A stretch of DNA of 64,000 bases. Origin: Cycas panzhihuaensis (taxonomy: Eukaryota > Cycadophyta). Every line of letters starts with the position of its first letter. Within the stretch, counting starts at the first letter, position 1. The notes beneath the pieces are model-generated. The model did not search any database. It saw only the letters and a program-made list of their open reading frames with translations, and was not told the DNA's origin. Of this stretch, positions 1 through 11,700 are shown piece after piece. A program made the translations under genes and the position numbers. The stretch is taken from NCBI GenBank assembly GCA_023213395.1, contig CM041465.1, forward strand, positions 31,255,741 to 31,319,740, read 5' to 3'.

Positions 1-1769
1 ACATATTTTCATTATATTTCTGACTATATTTTTCAAGATTGTTACAGATCTATAGGTTTTGGCATATTCAATGACAAATCGTTTCCAGTTGCTCATAAGG
101 GTTAACTGCTACAAGTCTGCAAATCACTTACCGGGTTCTTTGAGAGTTTTTCAAATATATACATATATTTCATATATATTTGATGCATTTTCGTGGATAT
201 ATTTACACATCCCTTTTTTGTGAATATACTCAAAATTTAGTTTATTTGGGATATCCGAGTGAGTAATGAATATACAAATATACATATATTTCTTATGTGT
301 TTGTTACTACTTTCTTAATAAGCTTTGGAATCATTCTTTGTATTTATGTCCTCTCAAAGCATTCTCTGTTTGTGTGGTCTTCCATTTGTAGCATTCCTTT
401 ATCGCATAATCTTTCGTGTTTGACTTGTTATGTTTACCTGCATACCTTTGATTCCTTAAGAACTTTTTCTTTAGCTCTCTGTTTGTTCCATCTTTCGTCC
501 CATAGATTGATACTCTCACAGATGTAAAGCATATTTTTCCTTCACTTGTAAAGCATATGAATAGAAACCAAAGATAAAGGCAGATCAAACAAGAGATAAA
601 TCGAAAGCAAACATCCCATTTGATATCTCGTCAATCAGTGAATGTAGAGAGCCTTGACAAAGTATATTTATTTTTTAAAAGTTAACATATTGTACATGAT
701 ATTTGGTAACTGTTAATACAATCATCAGTTGTTCACATTCATCCAAAATTTTCAATCTCTTTCACAACTACAAACTTGAACTACAAACTTGCGGATCTCA
801 CTTGGACAGCTTCCCTTTGCTTCACTCTGAAGCTATTTAATATTATTCCTCTGTGACCAACTAAGATTTTATAAGTTTTATTCAACAAAGATACTATAAT
901 CCCCATTTCTTGTAGTACCCCTAAAATTCATAAGCGATTAGCGGCATGTCTTGATGCAAAGACAAGACCATCATCGCATTCCTTCAAGTCTTGCTTGCAA
1001 GTCTTGCGTAGCTCTCGTGAAATCATCCAATTGAGGCACAGTCGATTGTTGTTGTCCTTGTTAGATGCTACATCTACCGCTTAGCTACTTAGCTACCGTC
1101 GGCCCCGATTGATTCGAGCTTGCATCTTCGATTGTGGTGTCTTTAGCCATTTGGTATCATTCAAATACACCCTTCACTTCTTGTACAATAGTGGCACGGC
1201 GATTCCACTGTACACTTCATGCACAACATTTATATCATTTGTTGTTAATCATTATGCACCAAGCAATCATAAGACTTGAAAGTTAATCCCATCATTTGGT
1301 GTGCTTGAACATTAGGATCCCCATTATAGTCTATCATAGAGCAACGGTCAATATTTGATACAGATAAAAACCTTCTTTGTAACATTGAAGGAAAGAAAAA
1401 AATCCCTTTTCTCTGCAATCGACTTTACATTCCGGTCAATCGCCTTCCTTCTTGGCTTTCATCCCGGCAACTACACCGCCACGCAGGATCCAAAACAAAC
1501 TTAGGAGGACATCGCCAGGTTGCCTGTTGAATAATAGAGTCTTTTTCCTGTATACATTGCTTCATAGAATTTGTTACAAATCCTGGAGGTAAATCACCTT
1601 CTATTCCAGAATCTTCTGCATGCCACAACCAAATCTCTTTACTTGCAGCTGATCTTGAACACCCAATCCAGGCGTGTGCCGTTCCACGTGGTGCGTGGCC
1701 GTCCCGCTTCTCTATGTCGTCCGTCCGGTTCTGCCCACTATACTCGTTGGGTCTACTCAGGTCTTCGTC
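1..1769. other. Unassigned AT-rich intergenic DNA
   Basis: I recognise no gene, RNA or transposon protein here. Open frames of 60-85 codons occur on both strands, but they have low-complexity composition, overlap one another and match no family I know, so I read them as chance. Base composition becomes noticeably richer in G+C after about 1,440, running into the tandem repeats that start near 1,770. It may be the 5' part of whatever element carries those repeats, but no LTR or target-site duplication is visible. Confidence 0.5.
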
Positions 1770-2013
1770 TTTATTGCGAGGGCCTTTGCGATCTTGTTCG
1801 CCCTGACCATTAGGCTCTTCTTCACGCGCGAGCTTCTTCTATCTCGGGTTGCTCATAGCCCATCCAGCCCGTTGTGGCTTCTATTATGCGAGGCCTTTGC
1901 GGTGCCGTTCGCCCCTGCGACCATTAGGCTCTTCTTCCCGCCTTGAGCTTCTTCCCGTCTCGGGTTGCTCGCCCATGCCCATCCGGCCGTTGCGGCTTCC
2001 ATTATGCGGCGCC
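1770..2013. repeat. GC-rich tandem repeat, period about 114 bp, about two copies
   Basis: The phrase ACCATTAGGCTCTTCTTC begins at 1,806 and recurs at 1,920. The surrounding text (a TATTGCGAGG..CCTTTGCG block, then CGGGTTGCTC, then a CCCATCC..GCCGTTG block) is repeated in the same order with scattered substitutions, giving about two copies plus edges. The block is far richer in CpG than the rest of the window. Overlapping open frames here are by-products of the repetition. No coding function is recognised. Confidence 0.8.
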
Positions 2014-2110
2014 TTGGTTTAGTGCGGTCATTGCCTTCATTGGTGTGCAGTCGGCTGCCCGTTTCCGTTTGGTGCAGTCCATTGCGGCTGCTTTCATTGG
2101 CGTGCAGTGG

Positions 2111-2218
2111 GCTGCCCATATATTATATATTATTTGGTTGTTCAACGCTGCCCATATATTATATATTATTTGGTTGTTCAACGCTGCCCATATATTATAT
2201 ATTATTTAGTTGTTCAAC
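2111..2218. repeat. 36-bp tandem repeat, three copies
   Basis: Three back-to-back copies start at 2,111, 2,147 and 2,183. Each begins GCTGCCCATATATTATATAT and ends TTGTTCAAC. The third copy differs from the others at one base (TTTAGTTG for TTTGGTTG). The near identity implies recent expansion compared with the adjacent 114-bp array. Confidence 0.93.
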
Positions 2219-2230
2219 GTTTTCTGACAG

Positions 2231-2380
2231 CGTTTGCATTGGATACATCATCTGCGTCTATTCGGTTGAATATTATTGTGCATTGGATCTGACGTTTGCA
2301 TTGGATACATCATCTGCGTCTATTCTGTTGAATATTATTGCCCATTCCATCTTCACGTTTGCGTTTGCATTGGATACAGC
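2231..2380. repeat. 62-bp tandem repeat, two copies plus a partial third
   Basis: The phrase CGTTTGCATTGGATACATCA begins at 2,231 and 2,293, a spacing of 62 bp, followed by the same TCTGCGTCTATTC..GTTGAATATTATTG text. A partial third copy starts at 2,362. A further short direct repeat, GTTAATTTTAGCAGCCG, follows at about 2,418 and 2,440. It forms one cluster with the 114-bp and 36-bp arrays. Confidence 0.9.
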
Positions 2381-2459
2381 ATAGCTATTGATATTTGTAA
2401 GTATTTATATTTGTTTTTGTTAATTTTAGCAGCCGTCGTTGTTAATTTTAGCAGCCGCC

Positions 2460-3715
2460 CTTGTTACCATTGTCATTAATTTTTGGCACCCATTTTTCTC
2501 TGATTTTTAATATAAGGTTTTTAAACAAAAAAATAAAATTTATTGCATAATTTTTCAAATCTGGGGTTTAGAGGGTTTAATCCCCTTTCCGTTTTAGCCC
2601 CCAGTCTCATTTAGCCATCACGTGACTGCTAGTCACTTTCAAAAGGTTTTTTAAACGTTTTTTATTTTTATTTTTTTTAAATTTTCATTTTACATAGGGT
2701 TATTAGCGCATTTTTGGCCATAACTTCCCCCTGGCTCATCGGTTTCAGACGAAACCTGCGCCATCAGATCAGAAATTTTCCGTAGATCAATTTCGACTGG
2801 TCATAAGACCGATTTGGTGCCCATTTGACCTCGTTTCACCCCTCTTAACATTGGACTTTCGAAATTTCAGCAGTTTTTACATTTTTGATAAAATCGGTTT
2901 TAGAACTGGCTGCTATTTATTGTTGGTAAACTGTTTTGTATCCGAATTTTTCTTTTATGATCTACGTCATATAGACTCTAATACCCATCTTTTACTTTAA
3001 TTTTTTGACTTCATTTTTACTAATATTTTAATCGTTAAAATAAGAAAATTAGTTGTTTTCCATTGCTTGAACATTCTCCATAAAGATACTTGTCACCTTT
3101 TTCACTATATCTTTTGCAATTTTTATCAGATTTCATTTCCGTCAGCTTCGTTGGAAAGCTGACTCATTTCTCTTCACTGTGATATATTTTTTCATATATT
3201 TTGACATATTTTGCTTATATTTCAAATCAGCTAAAGTTGAAGCATTTTATTGGCCTAAATCTGCTTTTTTTTACATCTGGTTAATATATTCTTTCAAATT
3301 TTTTCAATTGGCAGAATATTAATTACTTCATCAATAATATTTGATCATTTTTCTCAACTTTTCTAAGGATTAATTAATACTTTTATGCAGTTTTTGCCTA
3401 CCCTGCTCCTGTTAGGCTCCATAAGGAGGTCCTTTTCTTAGCATCATTCAAAACGTGACTTATTGGTATCATTTTTCAAAACCGTCTATCTTATTGGATT
3501 CACATTTCAGCAATCTACATATTGATAAAATTTTAAGCTATTCTGACCTCTTTCAATATAGTTTTCAATCTGTTAAAGTTGAGTATATATATTCATCCTA
3601 ACAAGCTTGTCTTCGTTCAAAATTTTAAAGAAAATTCTAGTTTCTATCTCATTGTTTATTCAAGATTTCTACTTGATCTTATCATCATTTTCTTATTGAT
3701 TAAATTACTTTCAAA
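2460..3715 (+). other. Probable 5' leader of a family A copia element
   Basis: This stretch has no open frame of note and runs directly into the gag start at 3,716, so I infer that it is mostly the untranslated leader of that element. No LTR or primer-binding site is visible upstream, so the 5' end is missing or has been replaced. A phrase around 2,715-2,733 (TTTTGGCCATAACTTCCCC) has a close counterpart in the leader of copia element E. Where the leader begins is not resolved. Confidence 0.4.
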
Positions 3716-4140
3716 ATGGCACAATTCCCCATTTTCAATGGCCATAACTATTCACTATGGTATGATACTATGCACACTTACTTTATTGAACGTGATCTTT
3801 TGAAGTATTTACAACATGAATGTGACCTTAGCCTTAAAGAAAATTTTAGAAAAGATAATGAAGTGTTAGGTTTATTATTTTGCACTATGTGATGATGTCT
3901 TTTCACTAGTTTACGAATTAACAACATCTAAGTCTGTTTGGGATTTATTGATTTCTATTTATGGGGAGATATCCCCTTGTATTTGATGAAACTTTTGATG
4001 AGCATGTGAGGCGGTGTGAGCAGGTAGATCATGATGGCAATACCAATGAAGATTCGGATCAAATGCGGGACCACCTTGTTGCACAAGGGTTTGATCCTCC
4101 ATTTGAGGGGAGCATCATGAAGGCGAATCTTATGACATAA
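3716..4140 (+). pseudogene. Copia-type gag, gag-only family A (frameshifted)
   Basis: Gag protein of an LTR retrotransposon, which would form the nucleocapsid particle. The ATG at 3,716 opens a frame whose start reads M-A-Q-F-P-I-F-N-G-H-N-Y-S-L-W, the F-x-G-x-N-Y-x-x-W signature of copia gag. It is followed by a KENFRKDNEV segment and, after one frameshift near 3,885, ELTTSKSVWDLL, the usual W-x-x-L close of the UBN2-like domain. A stop follows at about 3,985. A separate frame continues as an acidic tail (DEHVRRCEQVDHDGNTNEDS) to the TAA at 4,138-4,140. No protease, integrase or reverse transcriptase follows: the 3' LTR begins only 266 bases later. A second copy with the same plan lies at 52,894-53,400 on the other strand, so lack of pol appears to be a property of the family. 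Confidence 0.72.
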
Positions 4141-4393
4141 CGAAGAATGAACCTGGTGATATGACAACTGTTCAAAGCATAAGGAGTACAAAAGTTCAAG
4201 TCCAAATTACAATTTATTCATCTACTTTTGCATCAAGTTTCATCTACTATAGTCTTCCTACATCATTCTATAATAAAGAGATATATGTGACTATAAGGAT
4301 GAGAAGCATTGACAAAGATCAAGATTGGAATTTCAAAGTTTTTCAAGTACCGGCCCACAAGTTTAAGGAAAAGATACAAGTGTTCGTCTTGAC

Positions 4394-4406
4394 ATTAAGG
4401 GGAGAA
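4394..4406 (+). other. Polypurine tract of family A element
   Basis: ATTAAGGGGAGAA lies immediately 5' of the LTR's TGTTGGG start, the position where plus-strand priming occurs in LTR elements. The same arrangement (ATTAAGGAGGAGAA then TGTTGGGG) is found on the minus strand at 52,701-52,714. Confidence 0.8.
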
Positions 4407-4809
4407 TGTTGGGTGTAATGTCATCACTCAACTCCCTCTTACCTACCGAGGATTGTGCACCTCAATTTAGACATGTGATGCTCAACATGTCAAGGTAAGT
4501 TAAGGTAAGTTGAGTTAGTTTCATTTGAGTTAAGTTAGTATTATTTTATTATTAATTTGAATTGAGGGGTTGAGGAGTTTCCTCCTCCCCAAACTATAAA
4601 TGTTAAGGGGTGTACAACCACGTGTCTTTAGACACCACCTACTTTGAGGAAGATTTGGAATACTCATTCTACTACAATGGATTGAACAACAAGGCTCTCA
4701 TGTGTTTATGCTATTGTAATGGTGATACACTGCTGTATTGATGCAATACCAGTTTATACTTATTTGATATATGTTCTAACCTGTTAGTTTGCAAGCATAT
4801 TTTCCTACA
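4407..4809 (+). repeat. 3' LTR of family A element (403 bp)
   Basis: Starts TGTTGGGTGTAATG just after the polypurine tract and ends TATTTTCCTACA, giving TG..CA termini. Related LTRs lie on the minus strand at 36,447-36,854, 52,370-52,700 and 62,263-62,592. All share a GGGGTTGAGGAGTTTCC-like core, the phrase GTGTCTTTAGACACC and a CAATGGATTGAA-like segment. No partner LTR is found upstream, so the element is truncated at its 5' side. Confidence 0.85.
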
Positions 4810-5900
4810 GATGCCTTTTAATATATATCTTAACGTAGTAAAAGCTATGTTGTATTCTTCTATAGATCTAGTTTGTTTTAACTTTTACAAATCACAATAG
4901 TAATCACACTTGGTTACTGTTTCAAATCCTTCAATGAATAAATAGACAATTTCTTTTTAGGTTGGCAATTGATTCTAAAATTCAAGACATTCTAAACATT
5001 GCCACTATTCACATACTATTTTGTCTATGTATAGGGTAGCCAAAGAAACTTGTTTTGCTAGCTCAATTTCAACTAGATGAAAATATTTTTCCATCTGATA
5101 AATCCATACTCTTGGTTTGTGTGATTTTTTCTCAATATTAAAATGTTGTATCACAATATTTTCTAATCTTTTCTTTTTTTGTGACTATGCAGTTTGTAAG
5201 CAATTAAAATATGTTTAAAAACTCATTATCTTCTATTATTTAGGAGTTATATTTTGGTAGTTATTAATATAATTTTTGATAGATTTATTTTCAAGATTAA
5301 CTTTAGTTGTCTGAGGACTTGAATGATTCTTTGTGGATTAGGTTCTAGCATATGATTGATGACTAACTTTTTTATCTTTAGAGTCATGAATAATCATGTT
5401 TACTTTTCTACCTGCTACCATGATTTTTAATTTGTCTAAAATCTGATGTAGAGCATGATTTAAGAGAGCATTCAATGTCTGAACTATTTCATAGACTATT
5501 TGTATAATAGGTTCAACAATATCATTTTGGACTAAGTTGTCTATTGTATCTTCAATGTTCATCACCTTAATAGTAGTATTATAGGTATGATTCCACCAAT
5601 TTGTTTTCATAATTGATAGATTATTGGCTGTCAGATTGTAATTGAAAGTAACTATAAAGTTGATGTTAATTAGTCAATAATAACCCTTTCTTTAACTGAT
5701 GATATAACTAATCTTTAAATGAATGTACAAAAGTACTTATAAATTAATAATCAAAATATTAATTTGACTATGTGATAATATATAAAATTGATAACTTATT
5801 AAATACAAATAAATATCGATAATTACATGCTATATTTAACTTTTTAAAGGTGGCGGTGAATAAACTAAAAATATAACTTATTTGAATAACTTCATAATGA

Positions 5901-5967
<67 letters not shown>

Positions 5968-6935
5968 GATACAAATAAAATATGTTATATATATTATTTA
6001 TATAATATTGATATATTCATAAAATATTAACTATTAACAATTTGTGTGATGTAGTATAATATTATTTGTTATAACTAAAAGTAATAAAGATAATTATAAT
6101 ATGATATAAAATAATATATGTCTTTATATTAGGTGACTTAATGTTATTGTGAGAAAGTATAATGTAAAAAATATAGTATGTAATACTATATATAATACTA
6201 AGGCAACTAATGATAGGTAAATAGACATAAATCATAGATGCAAAAAGATAGACCAAGACAATGGAAGGAAAGAGCGATGTTGCAATGATGGTCGTTTGAA
6301 AGCAAGGAAGGAGGACATATTAGACAAGGGACAAATGACGTGGGCAAAAACAAACAATAGGCAGGAATGAATGGAGGACAAACAAGGGCACAAACATACG
6401 GCAAAGGGTGCAGATCACAAGGGAAGATGGCCAGACATGGAAGCAGGGTGAAGGGCATGGACCATAAGGGAAGATGACTAGAGGATGGAACCATAAGGCC
6501 AGACATTTAATTTGTATAAATAAGTATTAATTATGAAGTATTCCAGGCAACATGTAGGTCACCCATAGTAATGATCTAAATGCTACAAATTTGTTAAGTG
6601 GTGTGGCACTTTCAAACTTGATTTGGTTCTGAATTCTTTTAGATTTTTTGTGGATTTGGGTAGTATTTATTCCATAATAATATAGATAGATGATGATAAT
6701 GTATACATTATGGTCAATAATTTAATTATAGGTAAATATACACTAGAAATAATTTACACAGGTTTATGGCTTATTTATTATAGTACAATGCAACTTGCTT
6801 TAATATATGCAATGTTGAATTACTTATTACACTATGGTATACCAATGGTAAAGTAAGTTTATTTTAATGATTTGTATTATTTAGCCAATAATTATGTTGC
6901 AAGCATAATTTATATAATATTATTTCAAGGAAGTG
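4810..6935. other. Unassigned AT-rich DNA with (AT)n tract at 5,902-5,965
   Basis: No recognisable gene. An uninterrupted (AT)n microsatellite occupies about 5,902-5,965. An open frame on the minus strand (5,338-5,610, 90 codons) has no motif I recognise. Between about 6,240 and 6,510 the plus strand is unusually purine-rich and contains loosely repeated AAGGGAAGATG phrases. It could be part of the element interrupted by the LINE, but no homology is clear. Confidence 0.5.
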
Positions 6936-6951
6936 ATGTCGCATTCACATA
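6936..6951. repeat. Target-site duplication of the LINE, left copy
   Basis: ATGTCGCATTCACATA (16 bp) occurs here immediately before the element's 5' GGGCCCGG and again at 13,070-13,085 immediately after the A-tail. This is direct evidence of insertion by target-primed reverse transcription. Confidence 0.95.
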
Positions 6952-7342
6952 GGGCCCGGTGTAAGTGCTATGCGGTTTTGGAACATGCAGCGACCCCTTC
7001 AAGGCATGCTCGGAGCGACAGTCCATGGCATAAAAGCCTAAATCCTCTTGGGCATCTGTGTTGGCTCGATTCACTCTGGAGGCTTGTGATTAATACGGAG
7101 ATAGAAGGAAGGCGACCTGGGTTAGGCGCTGACTCCAGCCTGAGGACGATTTTTTTCTTGGGGAAGGCCAAGCGATTAGGGCGCCAGAAGCTATGTGAGG
7201 AAGGCGGCTCTTCAGTGGAGCCTCCAGTCTTCAGAGCCTTGTGTGGCTCAGAGGTATGGAACGCAGAGGTTATCTTTGAGCAGTTTCCAGCTATGGTATG
7301 CATACGCTCTGTCAGTTTTATGCTGTTTTTTAAATTGAAACC

Positions 7343-8757
7343 ATGATAATGGACCATATCCTTCAAAACCAGACCCAGACCATTATCCCGTCTCCCGGGA
7401 AATCCTATCGAGATGTGTTGCAATCAAATGAACAGGAAACCTTTGATCTAATCCCTGAGGTTATTGATAATAAAGTCAGACTGAAAATACCCCCAGCTCT
7501 TGATGAAAGAACTGAGAAACTCTGGGAGAACTGCTTAGTTGGCAAGTTCTTGGGCCCTAGGCCAGGCCTGGACCCCATCAGAAGCTGGACGAGATCCAAA
7601 TAGAAAATGACTGGAAGTGTGGAAGTTATAGCCATGCCCAAGGGCTGTGTGTTATTCAAGTTCTTCTCCTTCGAGGACATGTCCAGTATTTTGCTCAGGG
7701 CGCCTTAGATGTTTGGCAGGAAAGCCTTGTCACTGGAGAAATGGCACAGGGACTTTAATCCCTCCACCCCCAAAATCAAACAAACCCCCTTATGGATCCA
7801 GCTCCTGGGTCTTCCATTGCATCATTGGAACACAGAAGTTTTCAGGGGTATAGCCAAGGTGGTGGGTCCCCTTCTAGCTGTTGATTCTGCGACAAAGAAC
7901 AGGAATAGGCTCATTAACACCAAGATCTGTGCTCTAGCATGGCTCAACAAGCCCCTCTTGGATGACATCTGGATAGAGCTGCCAGAAGGGTCCTAGGTGT
8001 ACCATTGATTTATGAAATGGATCACATAAGGTGCTCCACCTGCAGAATATTGGGCCACTTGCCCCAAAAATGCCCAGGCATTCAACCTCCTACGGTGGAG
8101 ACCGGTAAGGCCTCCCCAGAACCAAATGCCCAGGACAAGAAGGATGAAACTCAAGAGGCGGCTCCAGAATGTGAAGGTCACACAGGGTTAGGTGTGACCC
8201 AAGTTGGGGATGTGGGGTTTGACCCTAATGAAGATGATATGCTCCTTGAGGAAGGAGAGCCAGCGGTGCAGACTTCTGTAGCTCTGAGCAGCCAGGTTAG
8301 CGAGGATTGCTTAGGGGCTTCTTCCCCTACTAGGATCACTCCAAAGACTCTAACCACCCTTCCTGAACTACTTCAGGTGAGTGATAAGAAAGATGAGGGT
8401 AGGGTAGGCCTGCCCTCTGCTGAGGAGGCTACTATTGCTCCTAGCGAACTGTTGCCCCAGGGGCAGAGGGAAATAGAGCCAACTCCCTTAGGAGAGGTTT
8501 TAGGGGAGCCAGATCCAGCACCAACTCCTCAACCAGCTTTGAAAAAGCTCTCGGATGTGGGTGCTGAAAGGAAAGTTGGGAGGCCGCCACTAAAGCTCCT
8601 AAGGGAGAAAGAAACGGCTACCCAAGTAGATCAAGGTAGCCAGAAAACCTTAAAGGAGACGTTTTTGGAAGGGCCTACCCTTAGATCCAGCACTGCGGGC
8701 AAGGAGCCTCCCAAAGGAGAGCCTGCGGAAGTATGGAAGCAAAGGAAAAAGAGATGA
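7343..8757 (+). pseudogene. LINE ORF1 (DUF4283-like, CCHC zinc knuckle), interrupted
   Basis: RNA-binding chaperone-type protein of a plant L1 element. The ATG at 7,343 opens one frame to 7,996 containing a DUF4283-like core: KPGLD-type phrases, then FGRKALSLEKWHRDFNPSTP and TPLWIQLLGLPLHHWN. This frame is broken by TAG at 7,601, 7,706 and 7,994. After a shift near 8,000 the frame continues from 8,005 with CSTCRILGHLPQKC, a C-x2-C-x4-H-x4-C zinc knuckle. A proline-, glutamate- and alanine-rich tail without recognised domains then runs to TGA at 8,755. The stops at 7,706 and 7,994 fall where a tryptophan is expected. The end of the frame overlaps the start of ORF2. Identification is secure at the family level; the exact start is the first ATG before the conserved core. 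Confidence 0.88.
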
Positions 8758-11700
8758 AACTTTTATGTTGGAATATTAGAGGTCTCAATGCCCCCTCGAA
8801 GCAGAGAATATTAAAGGATATGCGAAATAAATATCTTCCGGACCTAATATTCTTGCAGGAAACTAAAATGAATAAGGAGAATGGCCAAAGGGCCATAAAC
8901 AAAATTTGGAAATCGGCTGAAAATATTGAGGTTGAATACGCTCAAGGAGTGGGGGGTCTAATGGTACTATGGGACCCATCGACTTGGTTGGCAGAACTTG
9001 TTATAGCTGAAGGATCTTTTATTTCGATCTGGTTAACCAATAGAAGCAACAATCTTTTGTGGATAGCAACAAATGTTTATGCTCCAAATAATCAGGAGGC
9101 TAGGAAGAAGCTCTGGTATAGGATGATGGAGGCACTCAGGGACTACCAACAACCTTGGTTATTGGCGGGAGATTTTAATTCGGCCCTGTCCCCGGGCGAT
9201 AAGAGAGGGGGCTCTGGTGGATGGACTAGTAGTATGGGCGAATTCAGTGATTTCCTCCAATAGGAGGGCCTGGAGGATGTTAAGCTCAGAGGGGCTTCGT
9301 TCACCTAGTCAAACAAGAGGCTGGGGAATCACCTTATCCAAATTAAGTTGGACAGGGTGTTGGTTAATTATGATTGGCTGAGGAACTTTAGTGATCTCAC
9401 TCTGGAGGCGTTACCAAGAATGAACTCAGATCATTCCCCTCTCCTGCTTCAATTTGCGGCTCTAGGCAATTGCATGGGCTCTCCTTTCAGGTTCGAGCTT
9501 ATGTGGATGCGGCACCCCGATCTTCGGATCAGGATCGAGGAATGGTGGCAGATTCAGATTAAAGGTCATGTTATGTATAGATTTTCGAAAAAGCTCGACT
9601 GGATCAAGAGACAAATTAAGGCTTGGAATAAGGAGGTATTCCAAAATATCAATAAGCAGAAAGATAATATTACAAATGACCTTAAGACTATAGAGGATAG
9701 GATCGAAAGCACTGGCAGATCTCCAGAGATAGATAAGACCGAAAAGGAGCTGGTCGAGAAGCTAGATGAGATTCTCATTACAGAAGAAATTCTCTGGAGG
9801 TAGAAATCCAGGGCTCTCTGGCTGGCAGAGGGGGATAGGAACACAAAATTCTTCCATATGACCATAATGAAGCATATAGCAAACAATAAAATTTCCCACC
9901 TCCAAAAGGAAGATGGTTCAGTCGTTAGCTCTATGGAGGATATGAAGGATCTCGCCAGTACTTACTTCAAGGACCTATTTTTGGTCCCCCAGGAAAGGGA
10001 CATGGACAACAGGAAAGACTTCCTGAACAATATTCCTAGATTGGTGACTGAAACTCAAAATGCCCAGCTGACTGCCCCGTTCACCATCGAAGAGGTCAGG
10101 GCAGCCCTCTTCAGCATGAAGAAGGATAAAGCTCCTGGGCCAGATGGTTTCCCTCCGGGCTTCTTCCAAGAATATTGGGATATCATAAAGGAAGACCTTA
10201 TGATGGCCTTGCAGGAGTTCTACACAAACAAAAAGATGCTGCAGGAATGGCAGGCTACATTCCTCATCCTAATCCCAAAGAAAGATGGAGCGAAAAGGAT
10301 GGAAGAGTTCCGTCCTATCAGCCTCTGCAATGTCAAATATAAGATATTCACCAAGGTCCTAGTCAACAGGCTGAAGAATATTATGCCAAATATTATCTCT
10401 CATAACCAAGATGGTTTCCTTCGTGGTAGGCATATATATGATGGTTATATTATTGTCCATGAAACCATTCACTCGGCTGCCGAAAGGAAAGAGCCAGCGA
10501 TGCTTATCAAAATCGATCTCACGAAAGCCTTCGATAGGGTCTCCTGGGATTGTTCTTTGGATTTGGAGGCCTTTGGCTTCGGGGAGTTATGGCAAACTTG
10601 GATCAATTTGTGCATTGGAAAGCTGCAATTCTCTGTCATCATCAATGGGTCATCGTCAAGATTCTTCCCCAGTTTTTGGAGTTTGAGGCAAGGCGACCCC
10701 CTGTCCCCCTTTTTATTCATTACGATGGCTGAGATGTTGGGCAGAACCCTAGAGGCTGCCAGGAGACTGGGCTCTCTTATTGGTATAAAAGCAACGTCAG
10801 GGATGGACAATGTGGTTCACCATCAATTCGTTGACGACAACATCCTCCTGGGGAAGGCGACTGTTAGAGAGGTTGCCAGATTTAAAGATATTCTGGGGCA
10901 ATTTAAAAAGGCCTCGAACCAGAAGGTTAGTCTCAAGAAGAGCAGCGTCTTCTTCCTTAATACCTAGGTCATATCCAAGGTAGGATCAGCAGAACCTTAG
11001 GCATGGATATAAAAAAGCTTCCCATAATTTACCTGGGTTTGCCCCTATTTGTTGGCAAGATGTCCAAAGATATGTGGAATCCTCTCTTAGATAGAATTCA
11101 AAGGAAGCTTGCAGGCTGGAAAGGTGCCCTACTGAGTTCAGTTGGTAAACTTTAGCTAGTTGCCTCTACACTCCAGAGTATTCCTGTGTTTTGGATGTCC
11201 ATCTTTAGGGTCCCACCGGGCATATCAGATACTATCGAATCTATCCAGAAAAGAGTCCTCTAGTCTGGAACAGAATGCAGAGACAGGATTCACTTGGTGA
11301 GTTGGAGCAAAGTTTGCTCTCTGAAATGGGCCAGGGGCCTAAATTTGTGGAGGATCTCACTATTCAATATCGCCCTTGGGGCTAAGCTCGGTTAGAGATT
11401 GTTCAAAGGAGGAGAGAGACCTTGGGAAAAGATTCTCTCTAGGAAATATATCCAGGGGGGCTCGCTGTTGGACTGTAGTGTCTCGTTGGCTGGCTCTGCA
11501 GTCTGGAGAAGCATCCTCAAAGCTTGGGCCACTATAAAGGATGGGCTTAAATGGAGATTGGGCGATGGAAACCTCATAAGATTCTGGGATGATGTGTGGT
11601 GTTACGACAAGGCCCTGAAGGGGTTCCCTGACTTGGTGCCTCTGATGGCTCCTTGTGTCAGGCTTTTCGGTAAGCTGGTCAAAGACTACTGGTCTAAGAG

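Noticed and set aside
297-588. Overlapping plus- and minus-strand frames of 76 and 85 codons
   Set aside because: No motif, no initiation context, mutually overlapping; consistent with chance in AT-rich DNA.
1571-2479. Several open frames across the GC-rich tandem arrays
   Set aside because: Open only because of the repeat composition; residues mirror the repeats and match no family.
5768-5974. 68-codon minus-strand frame through an (AT)n tract
   Set aside because: Mostly Tyr-Ile repeats produced by the microsatellite.
9566-9886. Minus-strand frames inside the LINE (also near 7,000-7,400, 11,400-12,800)
   Set aside because: Shadows of ORF1 and ORF2; no independent motifs.
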